Part shown: positions 44,650-52,878 of the stretch, one piece after another
How the letters are laid out: each line of letters starts with the position of its first letter
How positions within the stretch are numbered: the first letter of the stretch is position 1
Origin: RUG12519 sp045649685
Lineage (GTDB): Bacteria > Bacillota > Clostridia > Oscillospirales > Ruminococcaceae
Reading direction: 5' to 3'
NCBI GenBank assembly: GCA_045649685.1
Contig: JAZRQJ010000009.1
Span: 1-64,000, forward strand
Length of the DNA stretch: 64,000 nucleotides
Position numbers and translations under genes: made by a program
Notes under the pieces: model-generated
The model's input: the letters and a program-made list of their open reading frames with translations, nothing else
What the model was told of the DNA's origin: nothing
The model's database searches: none

Positions 44650-44991
44650 ATGGATTTTGTGTTTTGTGGATTTTTTCTATTTGTTCTCGTTATTGGATTT
44701 ATACATATAGTCAGTATTTTTGAAAAATGGGTATTAAAATCAAAAATACCCGCTAACATTATAATTATTATTCCAATTTCTGGACATATGGAAGAAATGG
44801 AAATGCTTGCTAGGGAATATAAAGCTAAATATAAGCATAATGAAAAAGTAAGCTTACTGTTTTTGGATATGGGAATGGACCAAGAAACTAGAAATATATG
44901 TGAATTATTTTGTGCAGATCATACTGATATAATGCTTTGTGATTACCATCAATTTCAAAATTTGTTTAAGAAAAATATAGTTGTTGAATAA
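44650..44991 (+). CDS. Small membrane-anchored protein of unknown function
   Basis: 113 residues, not recognised with certainty. One N-terminal membrane helix (about 3-24), then a compact alpha/beta-looking domain: ANIIIIIPISGHMEEMEMLA, VSLLFLDMGMDQETRNICELF and TDIMLCDY. The GMDQETRNIC segment looks conserved-like rather than random, and the gene has an SD (AAAGGAG) before ATG 44650. A TATAAT at 44622 lacks a clear -35. It may be a small Rossmann-like partner of an envelope process; its place before recD2 gives no clue. Confidence 0.7.
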   Translation: MDFVFCGFFLFVLVIGFIHIVSIFEKWVLKSKIPANIIIIIPISGHMEEMEMLAREYKAKYKHNEKVSLLFLDMGMDQETRNICELFCADHTDIMLCDYHQFQNLFKKNIVVE

Positions 44992-45088
44992 ATTATTGAA
45001 AAAAACAAATAAATTATGTAGACTAATATATGTTATTTAGAGTTATATTTGAAATTTTTAAAATTTGTTTTATTTTAAGGATGAAAAA

Positions 45089-47302
45089 ATGGATGAAAAA
45101 TTAGTTAGTATTAATTACTCTGTCGAGGAAATCGTTTATAGAAATGAAGATACTGGTTTTGCAGTGTTGCAAGGAATGGTGGATGATTCTGCATTAATAG
45201 CTGTTGGTGAACTTTTTAGTGTTGAGGAAGGGGAAATGTTATTTTTAACAGGTTGTTATGTGGAACACCCTAGTTATGGTCATCAATTTAAAGTTAAAAT
45301 GTTTGAAAGATCACTTCCAACAACAGAACGTTCTATAAAAAAGTTTTTATCGTCAGGTAGCTTAAAAGGAATAGGACCTGTATTGGCGGAACGTATTGTT
45401 GATTCTTTTGGAGTAGATACTTTAAAAGTAATAGAAGAAAATCCGGATTGCTTATCTCAAATAAAAGGAATATCTCCCAATAAAATTGAAAAGATTAAAG
45501 ACGAATTTAATAAGCTATTTGCAATGAGAAAGTTAATGACTTTTATAGAAAGCTATGGTTTAAAATCTAATGTGAGCTTTAAGGTTTGGAGCAAATGGGG
45601 AATTTTTTCGTTAGAAATTGTAAAAAATAATCCTTATAAGTTGTGTGACGAAGATGTAGGGGTATCTTTTTCTTTGGCAGATAAAATTGCTAAAGAATTG
45701 AATATAGCAAATGATAGTAATTGTAGAATAGTGTCCGGAGTTGAATATATTTTGCGATATAACGCTAAGGAAAATGGACATACGTGTGTTCCGCGAATAA
45801 GCATATTGCCAATAGCATGCAATTTATTGGGGGTTGATAGTGATTATTTAGAAATTGTTTTAGATGAAATGATTGAACGAAAAAAAGTTTATAGTTATGA
45901 CATGGGAAAAGAAATGTTATTTTTGCCAAGCTATTATATTGCTGAACAATACATATCCGAGAGAATTTCTGAATTAGTTCGCTTGCAGGAAGATATACAG
46001 CCTGAACTGTTAGAAACGCTAATTAATATTGAAGAAGAAAAAATGGAGATTTGTTTTGCAGATATGCAGAAAAGGGCTATCAAAGAGGCTCTTTGCAACA
46101 ATCTGTTTATTTTAAGTGGTGGACCAGGTACCGGAAAAACTACCATTTTAAATGCAATAATATCTATTTTAGAACAACGAGGACTTAAAATTACAATTTG
46201 TGCACCAACGGGACGAGCATCTAAAAGATTATCTGAAATTACCGGAAGAGAAGCAATGACAATACATAGGTTGCTCGGAGTTCAACGAAGAGAAGAAGAT
46301 AGAAGTGAGTTTGTTCACAATGAAAGAAATCTTTTAAAAAGTGATGTAATAGTTATAGACGAGATGTCTATGGTGGATAGTTTATTGTTTTGTGATATTT
46401 TAAAAGCTGCTAAACCTGAATGTAAATTTATATTAACAGGAGATTATCATCAGTTACCATCTGTTTCAGCAGGAAATGTTTTAAAAAGTTTAATTTCAAG
46501 TGAATGTATCCCACATATTGAATTGAAAGAAATATTTAGGCAGTCAGCTCAAAGTTTAATAATAACAAATGCTCACGCTATAATAAATGATGAACTTCCT
46601 TGTTTAGATAAAGCAGATAATGATTTCTTTTTTTTAGAACGAAAAACTCCAGAAAGTGTCGTGAAAACTATTATGGAATTAGTGGCATTTAGATTGCCCA
46701 ACTTTTATAAATACAATGTTGTTCAAGATATACAAATTATTTGTCCATCAAAAAAAGGTTTGGTAGGAACAGTAAATATAAATAATGAAATTCAAAAAAT
46801 AATAAATCCTAAAAAATTTAAAAAGACGGAATTTACCTTTGGTTTCTATACTTTTCGTGAAGGTGATAAAGTAATGCAAATAAGAAACAACTATGATATA
46901 AGTTGGAAAAGTGAGGTTGAAGAGGGAACAGGAATATTTAATGGTGACATAGGAATTATTAAAAAAATTAATAAGCTAAACAGGATCTTCCAAATTGATT
47001 TCGATGGAAAAATAGCGGAATACACCTTAGATATGGCGAGAGAAATTGAACTGGCATATGCAATAACAGTACATAAGAGTCAAGGTAATGAATTTAAATG
47101 CGTTGTGATTCCTGTGTTGAATAAAAGCACAGATTTTTATAATAGGAATTTGCTCTATACTGCCATTACTAGGGCAAGAGAAAATGTAGTTCTTGTTGGT
47201 TCAAAAAAAACAGTGGCAGATATGTCTAGGCAAGTTAAGGTTAATTATAGATATACGGGTTTAAAGAATTTTATAATAAAAAATGTTATGGAGGAAGATT
47301 GA
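45089..47302 (+). CDS. recD2: ATP-dependent RecD2 DNA helicase
   Basis: 5'-3' SF1B helicase of the RecD2 type found in bacteria without RecBC. 737 residues from ATG 45089 (AAGGAT upstream). N-terminal OB-like region and tandem helix-hairpin-helix (about 80-190, LKGIGPVLAERI). Walker A is GGPGTGKTT, then APTGRASKRLSE (motif Ia), VIDEMSMVD (II), LTGDYHQLPSV (III), FREGDKVMQIRNN, and AITVHKSQGNEFKCV near the C-terminus. Consistent with AddAB being the break-processing enzyme here. comF follows after 3 bases. Confidence 0.94.
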   Translation: MDEKLVSINYSVEEIVYRNEDTGFAVLQGMVDDSALIAVGELFSVEEGEMLFLTGCYVEHPSYGHQFKVKMFERSLPTTERSIKKFLSSGSLKGIGPVLAERIVDSFGVDTLKVIEENPDCLSQIKGISPNKIEKIKDEFNKLFAMRKLMTFIESYGLKSNVSFKVWSKWGIFSLEIVKNNPYKLCDEDVGVSFSLADKIAKELNIANDSNCRIVSGVEYILRYNAKENGHTCVPRISILPIACNLLGVDSDYLEIVLDEMIERKKVYSYDMGKEMLFLPSYYIAEQYISERISELVRLQEDIQPELLETLINIEEEKMEICFADMQKRAIKEALCNNLFILSGGPGTGKTTILNAIISILEQRGLKITICAPTGRASKRLSEITGREAMTIHRLLGVQRREEDRSEFVHNERNLLKSDVIVIDEMSMVDSLLFCDILKAAKPECKFILTGDYHQLPSVSAGNVLKSLISSECIPHIELKEIFRQSAQSLIITNAHAIINDELPCLDKADNDFFFLERKTPESVVKTIMELVAFRLPNFYKYNVVQDIQIICPSKKGLVGTVNINNEIQKIINPKKFKKTEFTFGFYTFREGDKVMQIRNNYDISWKSEVEEGTGIFNGDIGIIKKINKLNRIFQIDFDGKIAEYTLDMAREIELAYAITVHKSQGNEFKCVVIPVLNKSTDFYNRNLLYTAITRARENVVLVGSKKTVADMSRQVKVNYRYTGLKNFIIKNVMEED

Positions 47303-47305
47303 GTT

Positions 47306-47956
47306 TTGTTTAACGAAAATATTTATTTTTGTCCATATTGCAATATAAAAACAAATAATAGTGTGTGTTGTGAGTTATGTGCAAATGATTTAAAGAGTTT
47401 TGTAAATAAAAATCTTGGTAAAACCAAATATTGCGATTCATTTACGGCACCATTTTTGTATGATGATATTGTAAGAGACGCTATGCTGAAATTTAAGTTT
47501 GATAATAAAAAGAATTTTTGTAAAAGCTTTTGTTACTTCATGAAGGAATGCGATATATTTTATTCGGATATTATAGTTTCTGTTCCGTCATTTCGTAATA
47601 AAAATAAATATAATACTGCGGATTTGCTTGCAAAACGTATATCAAAATTTTTAAATATCAAATATGATCGTAGGGCAATCAAAAAAGTTAGAGAAACTAA
47701 ATTGCAACATGAATGTGATTTTAATAGTAGATTGCTAAATTTAAATGACTCTTTTCTTGCTAACGAAAATTTGATTAGCGGGAAAGATGTATTAATTTGT
47801 GACGATATTATTACTAGCGGGTCAACAATTGATGAGGTTGCTAAAGCTTGTAAAAAAGCGGGCGCCAAAAATGTATATGCTATAGCATTTGCGATTTCAA
47901 ATGGTGCCTTTAAGAAATTTAGTGATTTTAATAAAAAATTTGAAATAAAATTTTAA
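47306..47956 (+). CDS. ComF family phosphoribosyltransferase-like protein
   Basis: 216 residues from TTG 47306 with GGAGGAAG 6 bases upstream. N-terminal zinc ribbon (FCPYC, CCELC) and a C-terminal PRTase domain with the PRPP loop VLICDDIITSGSTIDEV. This is the ComFC/GntX architecture linked to natural competence and DNA uptake, though most clostridial members are untested. It follows recD2 closely in one unit; competence genes are otherwise absent from the window. Confidence 0.85.
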   Translation: MFNENIYFCPYCNIKTNNSVCCELCANDLKSFVNKNLGKTKYCDSFTAPFLYDDIVRDAMLKFKFDNKKNFCKSFCYFMKECDIFYSDIIVSVPSFRNKNKYNTADLLAKRISKFLNIKYDRRAIKKVRETKLQHECDFNSRLLNLNDSFLANENLISGKDVLICDDIITSGSTIDEVAKACKKAGAKNVYAIAFAISNGAFKKFSDFNKKFEIKF

Positions 47957-48032
47957 TTAATAAAAATTTTGCATTTTTTTACATATAATACTTTTAATAA
48001 TATAAAATTTATATAAACGATGAGGTGTTTAT

Positions 48033-49040
48033 ATGTCAAAATGCGATGTTGGAATAGATTTAGGTACTACCAATATAAAAATTTTTATCAAAGATAAGGG
48101 TATTGTATTAAAAACACCATCGGTGGTTGCTATAAAAAAAAATACAGGTAAATTATTTGAAATTGGTAAAAGAGCATATGAAATGATTGGTAAAAATCCA
48201 GATTCAATAATTGTTAAACATCCTGTGTCCACCGGAGTAATTGTGGACTACGAATTAAATAAAATTATGCTAAATGAGCTTTTGTCTAGAGTTTTAAATA
48301 AGTCGATAAAAAAGACTAGAGTTTGTATGTGTGTTCATAGTTTAATGACAAATGTGGAAATAAAAGCGTTAACAGAAACGATACTTTCCTCTGGATGTGA
48401 AAAAGTTTTTTTAATTGATGAGTCTGTGGCATCTGGTTTGGGAGCTGGGTTAGATGTTAGTAGTTTGAATGGTGCAGTAGTTGTAAATATTGGTGGGGGA
48501 ACCACTGATATAGCATTAATATCTTTAAATGGCACAATAATTAGTAGGTCTATAAGATATGGTGGACAGCATATTGATAGTGTTATATTAAAAAATATTG
48601 CTAATAATTATAATTTATTAATTGGTATTAATAGTGCTGAAAAAGCTAAAATTAATGTTGCAACTGTTAATTCGCCTAAACGTTCAATAAAATGCATAAT
48701 AAAGGGCAAAGACATACTTACTGGGTTGCCCAAGAGTATAACTGTAACACAGTGTGATATGTATAATAATCTTAAATCTTCTTTTCAAAAAATAGTGGAT
48801 AATATAAATGATGTTATTCAGGAAGCTCCACCAGAAGTTTTATGTGATGTCCAGCATAATGGTATTTTACTTACAGGGGGAGGAAGTTTAATGTCTGGAC
48901 TTCCTGAATTTATTTCTAAGAAAGTAGGAATAAAAGCGCGTTTAGCTGATCACCCAACAGATTGTGTTATATACGGTGTGGGAAAATCTTTTGATATGAT
49001 TGATAACTTTAACTCGAATTTTGTTAGAATGGTAATGTAG
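48033..49040 (+). CDS. mreB: Rod shape-determining protein, MreB/Mbl family
   Basis: Bacterial actin homologue that positions the elongation peptidoglycan machinery along the inner membrane. 335 residues. Phosphate 1 motif is GIDLGTTNIKIF, connect 1 VKHPVSTGVIVDY, phosphate 2 VVVNIGGGTTDIALIS and adenosine motif GILLTGGGSLMSGLPEF. It is not followed by mreC/mreD here, so it could be Mbl or MreBH rather than MreB proper. GAGGTG precedes ATG 48033. Confidence 0.88.
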   Translation: MSKCDVGIDLGTTNIKIFIKDKGIVLKTPSVVAIKKNTGKLFEIGKRAYEMIGKNPDSIIVKHPVSTGVIVDYELNKIMLNELLSRVLNKSIKKTRVCMCVHSLMTNVEIKALTETILSSGCEKVFLIDESVASGLGAGLDVSSLNGAVVVNIGGGTTDIALISLNGTIISRSIRYGGQHIDSVILKNIANNYNLLIGINSAEKAKINVATVNSPKRSIKCIIKGKDILTGLPKSITVTQCDMYNNLKSSFQKIVDNINDVIQEAPPEVLCDVQHNGILLTGGGSLMSGLPEFISKKVGIKARLADHPTDCVIYGVGKSFDMIDNFNSNFVRMVM

Positions 49041-49114
49041 TGTGATTTTTATAAATATGTGTATATATGGTAAAAAATAACGCTTTTATTTAGCATAATA
49101 TGGTAAAATGTTCA

Positions 49115-49152
49115 AAATTGCTTAAGTGCTATTGACATTTAAGCAATTTTTA
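49115..49152 (+). terminator. Rho-independent terminator after mreB, overlapping the tRNA-Val promoter
   Basis: AAATTGCTTAAGTG pairs with CATTTAAGCAATTT (one wobble) around CTATTGA, then a T run. The -35 TTGACA of the next promoter lies in its loop and right arm. Confidence 0.82.
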
Positions 49153-49161
49153 TGATATAAT
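49132..49161 (+). promoter_or_regulatory. Sigma-A promoter of tRNA-Val
   Basis: TTGACA, an 18-base spacer and TATAAT with TGA extended -10, ending 14 bases before the tRNA. Confidence 0.75.
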
Positions 49162-49175
49162 CTCATCGGTGTTGG

Positions 49176-49252
49176 GGGAGTATAGCTCAGCTGGTTAGAG
49201 TGCTTGCTTGACATGCAAGAAGTCACTGGTTCAAGTCCAGTTATTCCCACCA
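49176..49252 (+). tRNA. tRNA-Val (GAC)
   Basis: The acceptor GGGAGTA pairs with TATTCCC, the anticodon stem CTTGC/GCAAG encloses TTGACAT (anticodon GAC), the T-arm is ACTGG-TTCAAGT-CCAGT, and CCA is encoded. Confidence 0.95.
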
Positions 49253-49294
49253 CCTTTGTCTTATGTGTAATTTTGTTTTTTATTAAAAATTGTG

Positions 49295-49323
49295 TTGACA
49301 AACGTAGAGTATTTTGCTATAAT
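49295..49323 (+). promoter_or_regulatory. Sigma-A promoter of the tRNA-Ser pair
   Basis: TTGACA, a 17-base spacer and TATAAT, 25 bases before the first tRNA-Ser. Confidence 0.8.
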
Positions 49324-49348
49324 TTTATTCGTTGCTTATAGCTTTTAT

Positions 49349-49437
49349 GGAAAGGTGTCCGAGTGGTTTAAGGAGCCGGTCTTGAAAACCGGTGATCCCG
49401 CAAGGGACCGTGGGTTCGAATCCCACCCTTTCCGCCA
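49349..49437 (+). tRNA. tRNA-Ser (TGA)
   Basis: The acceptor GGAAAGG pairs with CCTTTCC, the anticodon loop CTTGAAA carries TGA, the long variable arm of class II tRNAs is present (GATCCCGCAAGGGACC), and the CCA is encoded. 89 bases. Confidence 0.95.
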
Positions 49438-49459
49438 ATTAGTTTATATTTTGCCATGT

Positions 49460-49550
49460 GGAGGAGTACTCAAGTTGGTGAAGAGGCGCCCCTGCTAAGG
49501 GTGTAGGTCGGGCAACCGGCGCGAGGGTTCGAACCCCTCCTCCTCCGCCA
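49460..49550 (+). tRNA. tRNA-Ser (GCT)
   Basis: The acceptor GGAGGAG pairs with CTCCTCC, the anticodon loop CTGCTAA carries GCT, a long variable arm (TAGGTCGGGCAACCGGC) is present, and CCA is encoded. 91 bases. Confidence 0.95.
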
Positions 49551-49561
49551 TAGTAGTTGTG

Positions 49562-49597
49562 AAAAATCCCAGAACAACTTGTTCTGGGATTTTTTCG
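49562..49597 (+). terminator. Bidirectional terminator after the tRNA cluster
   Basis: AAAAATCCCAGAAC pairs with GTTCTGGGATTTTT around AACTT. The A tract also suits the convergent rlmH end at 49621. Confidence 0.9.
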
Positions 49598-49620
49598 TTA
49601 TGTTGAATAATACGACCCCT

Positions 49621-50106
49621 TTATTTGTGATATGTTTTTCCTGTTTGTATTGTAAAGACTCTATAGAGCTGTTCCAATAAAATTATACGAGATAATTGAT
49701 GTGGAAATGTTAGTGGAGACATAGATAATTTGAAATCGGAACATTTTTTTACACGATCAGATAAACCGTAAGATCCCCCAATTATAAATGTAAAATAATT
49801 TTTGCCATTGATTGTGGTTAATTCAGAAAAATTCTTGGCTAATTTTTCTGAAGATTTTAAATTGCCTTCAATACATAACGCAATTTTAAAAGATCTTGGA
49901 TCTGCTTTTTTTAAAATACATTTTCCTTCTTCATCTATAACTTTTTGAATTTGTGATTGATTTGGTGAATTACAACATTTATATTCTGGAACTTCAATAA
50001 TGTTTATTTTACAAAAAGGCTGTAATCTTTTTAAATATTCTTTGCTGGCTTCTACAAAAAATTTTTCTTTTAATTTTCCCACACTTATAATATCAACTTT
50101 TATCAT
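49621..50106 (-). CDS. rlmH: 23S rRNA pseudouridine(1915) N3-methyltransferase RlmH
   Basis: SPOUT-class methyltransferase acting on helix 69 of 23S rRNA in the assembled ribosome. 161 residues, the normal length. VDIISVGKLKEKFFVEASKEYLKR at the start, the knot region FIIGGSYGLSDRV, and the C-terminal SPLTFPHQLSRIILLEQLYRVFTI plus a final GKTYHK are diagnostic. It follows walJ after 7 bases, a conserved Firmicutes pairing. Confidence 0.95.
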   Translation of the reverse strand: MIKVDIISVGKLKEKFFVEASKEYLKRLQPFCKINIIEVPEYKCCNSPNQSQIQKVIDEEGKCILKKADPRSFKIALCIEGNLKSSEKLAKNFSELTTINGKNYFTFIIGGSYGLSDRVKKCSDFKLSMSPLTFPHQLSRIILLEQLYRVFTIQTGKTYHK

Positions 50107-50113
50107 TATTAAA

Positions 50114-50905
50114 TCAAACCTCGTATATAATAGAATTATTATTTCTCATAGGTGCAACACTTAGTAAATAGTCCTTATTGATCTGTAAATTTCGTTGTGC
50201 TAAATATGATACTACGGTTTGTAAGGCCAAGTCGGGTGTGTTATTTGTTTGACTTAGATGACCAAGTATAAAATTATTTGCGCCGTTATGTATTAGGTGT
50301 TTGATAAGTTCTGCTGCATCATCATTTGATAGATGCCCTAAATTAGATGCGATTCTTTTTTTTAAAAGATGTGGGTATGGACTAATTTGTAATAAATTAA
50401 AATCGTAATTAGACTCTAATAAAATCAAATCAGAGTCTACCAGTTTTTTTTTAATTATTGGAGTTGCATATCCTATATCAGTGCATATAGAAAATTTTTT
50501 ATTATTGTTATAAATACAAAAGCCTAGACTTTCCGCACAGTCGTGAGGTGTGGTAAAGGCACTAATCTCAAAATCATCTATATATACTGGTTTTTGTGGG
50601 TTAATTTCGTATATGATGGATTTATCATATATTTTGCTTTTGTTTATTAAAGATTTAGTTGTTCCTTGTGAGGCAAAAATAGGTATAGATAAATTTTTAG
50701 TTATGCTGTATAACCCGGATATGTGATCGATGTGTTCATGCGTAATAAAAATAGCTTTTATATTGTCCTTCGAAAAATTTGCGTTGTTCAAATACTTATA
50801 AAGATTTCTAATTCCAAAACCTGCATCAATCAACAATCCTGAATTGTTGTTAGAAATATATGTGCAATTTCCTTTACTCGAACTGCAAAGAGGATAGATA
50901 ACCAT
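50114..50905 (-). CDS. walJ: MBL-fold metallohydrolase WalJ (YycJ)
   Basis: 263 residues from ATG 50905; an in-frame TTG at 50917 is also possible because no strong SD settles the start. Metallo-beta-lactamase fold: LCSSSKGNCTYI, ITHEHIDHISGL with zinc ligands, CTDIGYA, LLESNYD, and NLGHLSNDDAAELI. WalJ/VicX proteins are 5'-3' exonuclease-like and affect wall metabolism and mutation in Bacillus-type bacteria; walKR is absent here. It lies between murA and rlmH. Confidence 0.9.
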   Translation of the reverse strand: MVIYPLCSSSKGNCTYISNNNSGLLIDAGFGIRNLYKYLNNANFSKDNIKAIFITHEHIDHISGLYSITKNLSIPIFASQGTTKSLINKSKIYDKSIIYEINPQKPVYIDDFEISAFTTPHDCAESLGFCIYNNNKKFSICTDIGYATPIIKKKLVDSDLILLESNYDFNLLQISPYPHLLKKRIASNLGHLSNDDAAELIKHLIHNGANNFILGHLSQTNNTPDLALQTVVSYLAQRNLQINKDYLLSVAPMRNNNSIIYEV

Positions 50906-50948
50906 TAAACACACCAATCTTAATTTTTTGTTATTTGAATATTTTTAA

Positions 50949-52235
50949 TCAAAGTGCTTTAGAAACTTTAATTTCATCTTGAACGCCTACTCGTTTAATT
51001 TGTGCGCCCAAAGATTTAAGTTTATTAACGATATCACCATATCCACGTTCAATAAACTGTATATTTTCGATTTCGGTTGTACCTTTAGCGGCTAACGCAG
51101 CAATTATCATGGCTGCTCCTGCTCTTAGGTCTGTTGCGGCAACAGGAGCGCCGTTAAGATGACCAGTACCTTCAACAACAGCAACTTTTCCGTCTACAGA
51201 TATGTTTGCACCCATTCTACGAAGTTCATCAACATATTTGAATCTACTATCCCAAATACCTTCAGTTACGATGCTCGTTCCTTCTGCAAGAGTTAACAGT
51301 GCGGTCATTTGTGGTTGCATGTCGGTTGGGAAACCTGGATGAGGTTGTGTTGTTATGTTTACTTTATTTAGTTTTTCAGTGCGTCTGACTCTTAAACTGT
51401 CATCGTATTCTTGTATATCTATATTCATACTTTTCATCTTTTTGATTATTGATTCTAGATGTTTAGGTGTAATATTTTTTATTAGGACATCGCCACCGGT
51501 TGCGGCAGCCATAGCCATATACGTTCCTGCTTCAATTTGATCGGGAATTATTGAGTAATTAGAAAAAGAAAAGTTTTTTGTACCTCTAATTTTTATAACA
51601 TCAGTTCCAGCCCCCATTATATTTGCACCAATAGAATTTAGGAAGTTGGCTAAATCAACAATATGAGGTTCGCGAGCAGCATTTTCTATTACAGTTAAAC
51701 CGTCAGCTGTAGTTGCTGCTAACAAAATATTTATTGTTGCTCCAACTGAAACCATATCGAAATATATATTGTTTCCTTTAAGTCCGTTAGAAGTTACTTT
51801 TATTATTCCTGCATCTATTTCATGGCTGGCGCCTAGTGAATCAAAACCTTTTAAATGTAAATTAATAGGTCTTACACCAAAATTGCAACCGCCAGGCATA
51901 GCAACATTGGCAGTGCCAAATCTTGCCAACAACGCTCCTAAAAAATAATAAGAAGCTCGCATACGCTTTGCCAGTTCATATGGAACTGTTGGATCATTTA
52001 CAGTTGTTGTGTCAATTTCAGCCGAATGTTTATTTATTAATTTTATTTTAGCACCCATTTGTTTTAAAATTTTAAAACAAATGGAGACATCGCTTATATC
52101 AGGTAAGTTACTAATAACGCATGGACCAGTTGCAAGCAATGTTGCCGGAATTATTGCAACTGCAGCATTTTTAGCACCATTTATATTTATTGAACCACTT
52201 AATTTAAATCCACCATTTATTACAAATTTTTCCAA
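50949..52235 (-). CDS. murA: UDP-N-acetylglucosamine 1-carboxyvinyltransferase
   Basis: First committed step of peptidoglycan synthesis, adding enolpyruvate from PEP to UDP-GlcNAc. 428 residues. K22-N23 in NGAKNA binds substrate, R91/R93 in KRMRASYYF is conserved, and the PEP-reactive loop MPGGCNFGVRPINLH has Cys117 (the residue modified by fosfomycin in the family). GAGG precedes ATG 52235. First of murA-walJ-rlmH. Whether a second MurA copy exists elsewhere cannot be seen. Confidence 0.96.
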   Translation of the reverse strand: MEKFVINGGFKLSGSININGAKNAAVAIIPATLLATGPCVISNLPDISDVSICFKILKQMGAKIKLINKHSAEIDTTTVNDPTVPYELAKRMRASYYFLGALLARFGTANVAMPGGCNFGVRPINLHLKGFDSLGASHEIDAGIIKVTSNGLKGNNIYFDMVSVGATINILLAATTADGLTVIENAAREPHIVDLANFLNSIGANIMGAGTDVIKIRGTKNFSFSNYSIIPDQIEAGTYMAMAAATGGDVLIKNITPKHLESIIKKMKSMNIDIQEYDDSLRVRRTEKLNKVNITTQPHPGFPTDMQPQMTALLTLAEGTSIVTEGIWDSRFKYVDELRRMGANISVDGKVAVVEGTGHLNGAPVAATDLRAGAAMIIAALAAKGTTEIENIQFIERGYGDIVNKLKSLGAQIKRVGVQDEIKVSKAL

Positions 52236-52441
52236 AATATATATCCTCCATTAATCAACTTATTAATTATGAACAAAAATTTGCATACACAAATTTAAAA
52301 ACACATTATAGTTTATACAAATCATGCAACTCGCATACACACTAATTGTATCATTTTTAAAATATAAAGTCCAGCAAAATTAATAAATTTATTAACAAAA
52401 ATTTGTCAATATATTATTTTGTTTTTACAACTTGATTTTTA

Positions 52442-52470
52442 TTGATATTTTTTATTATGTATAGTATAAT
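52442..52470 (+). promoter_or_regulatory. Sigma-A promoter of ireB
   Basis: TTGATA, a 17-base spacer and TATAAT, about 69 bases before ireB. The rest of the 303-base gap after murA (52236-52538) is AT-rich; a TTGACA on the minus strand at 52404-52409 may be the murA -35, with a weak -10. Confidence 0.7.
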
Positions 52471-52538
52471 TTTATAAAAGATAGTGTACTTTTATAAAAA
52501 GTATTCTTGTTTAAAACTTATTTCTGGGGGTTAATGTC

Positions 52539-52784
52539 ATGCAAGATAAGACTGTAACATTTTCTTTAAATAATGATAAAGAAAATGATATGAAGAAAAT
52601 TTTATTGCTTGTATATGATGCACTGAAAGAAAAAGGCTATAATCCAATTAATCAAATTGTAGGTTATATCCTTTCTGAAGATCCTACATATATTACAACT
52701 TATAATAATGCTAGAAGCTTAATAAGAAGAATAGATAGGGATGAGTTGCTTCAAGAAATGGTTAAAAATTACTTAGGAGAATAA
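52539..52784 (+). CDS. ireB: IreB family regulatory phosphoprotein
   Basis: 81 residues of the IreB/UPF0297 (YrzL) family. The N-terminal TVTF carries threonines (T5, T7) equivalent to those phosphorylated by the PASTA kinase IreK in Enterococcus, where the protein tunes cephalosporin resistance. The core KKILLLVYDALKEKGYNPIN and GYILSEDPTYIT is diagnostic. GGGGG lies before ATG 52539. It is normally next to ruvX (yrrK) and alaS; neither is here. Confidence 0.93.
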   Translation: MQDKTVTFSLNNDKENDMKKILLLVYDALKEKGYNPINQIVGYILSEDPTYITTYNNARSLIRRIDRDELLQEMVKNYLGE

Positions 52785-52878
52785 TTTTTAAAGAATATTT
52801 TGTCGTAGAATGTGTTGATTTTTGATTCTCTAAATGTTAGAATGTCTTTGTTTGATATTTTTTAGAGGAGCCAAGTTT

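Noticed and set aside
49292..49498. 68-codon ORF on the plus strand
   Set aside because: It runs through two tRNA-Ser genes, whose cloverleaf structures explain the sequence.
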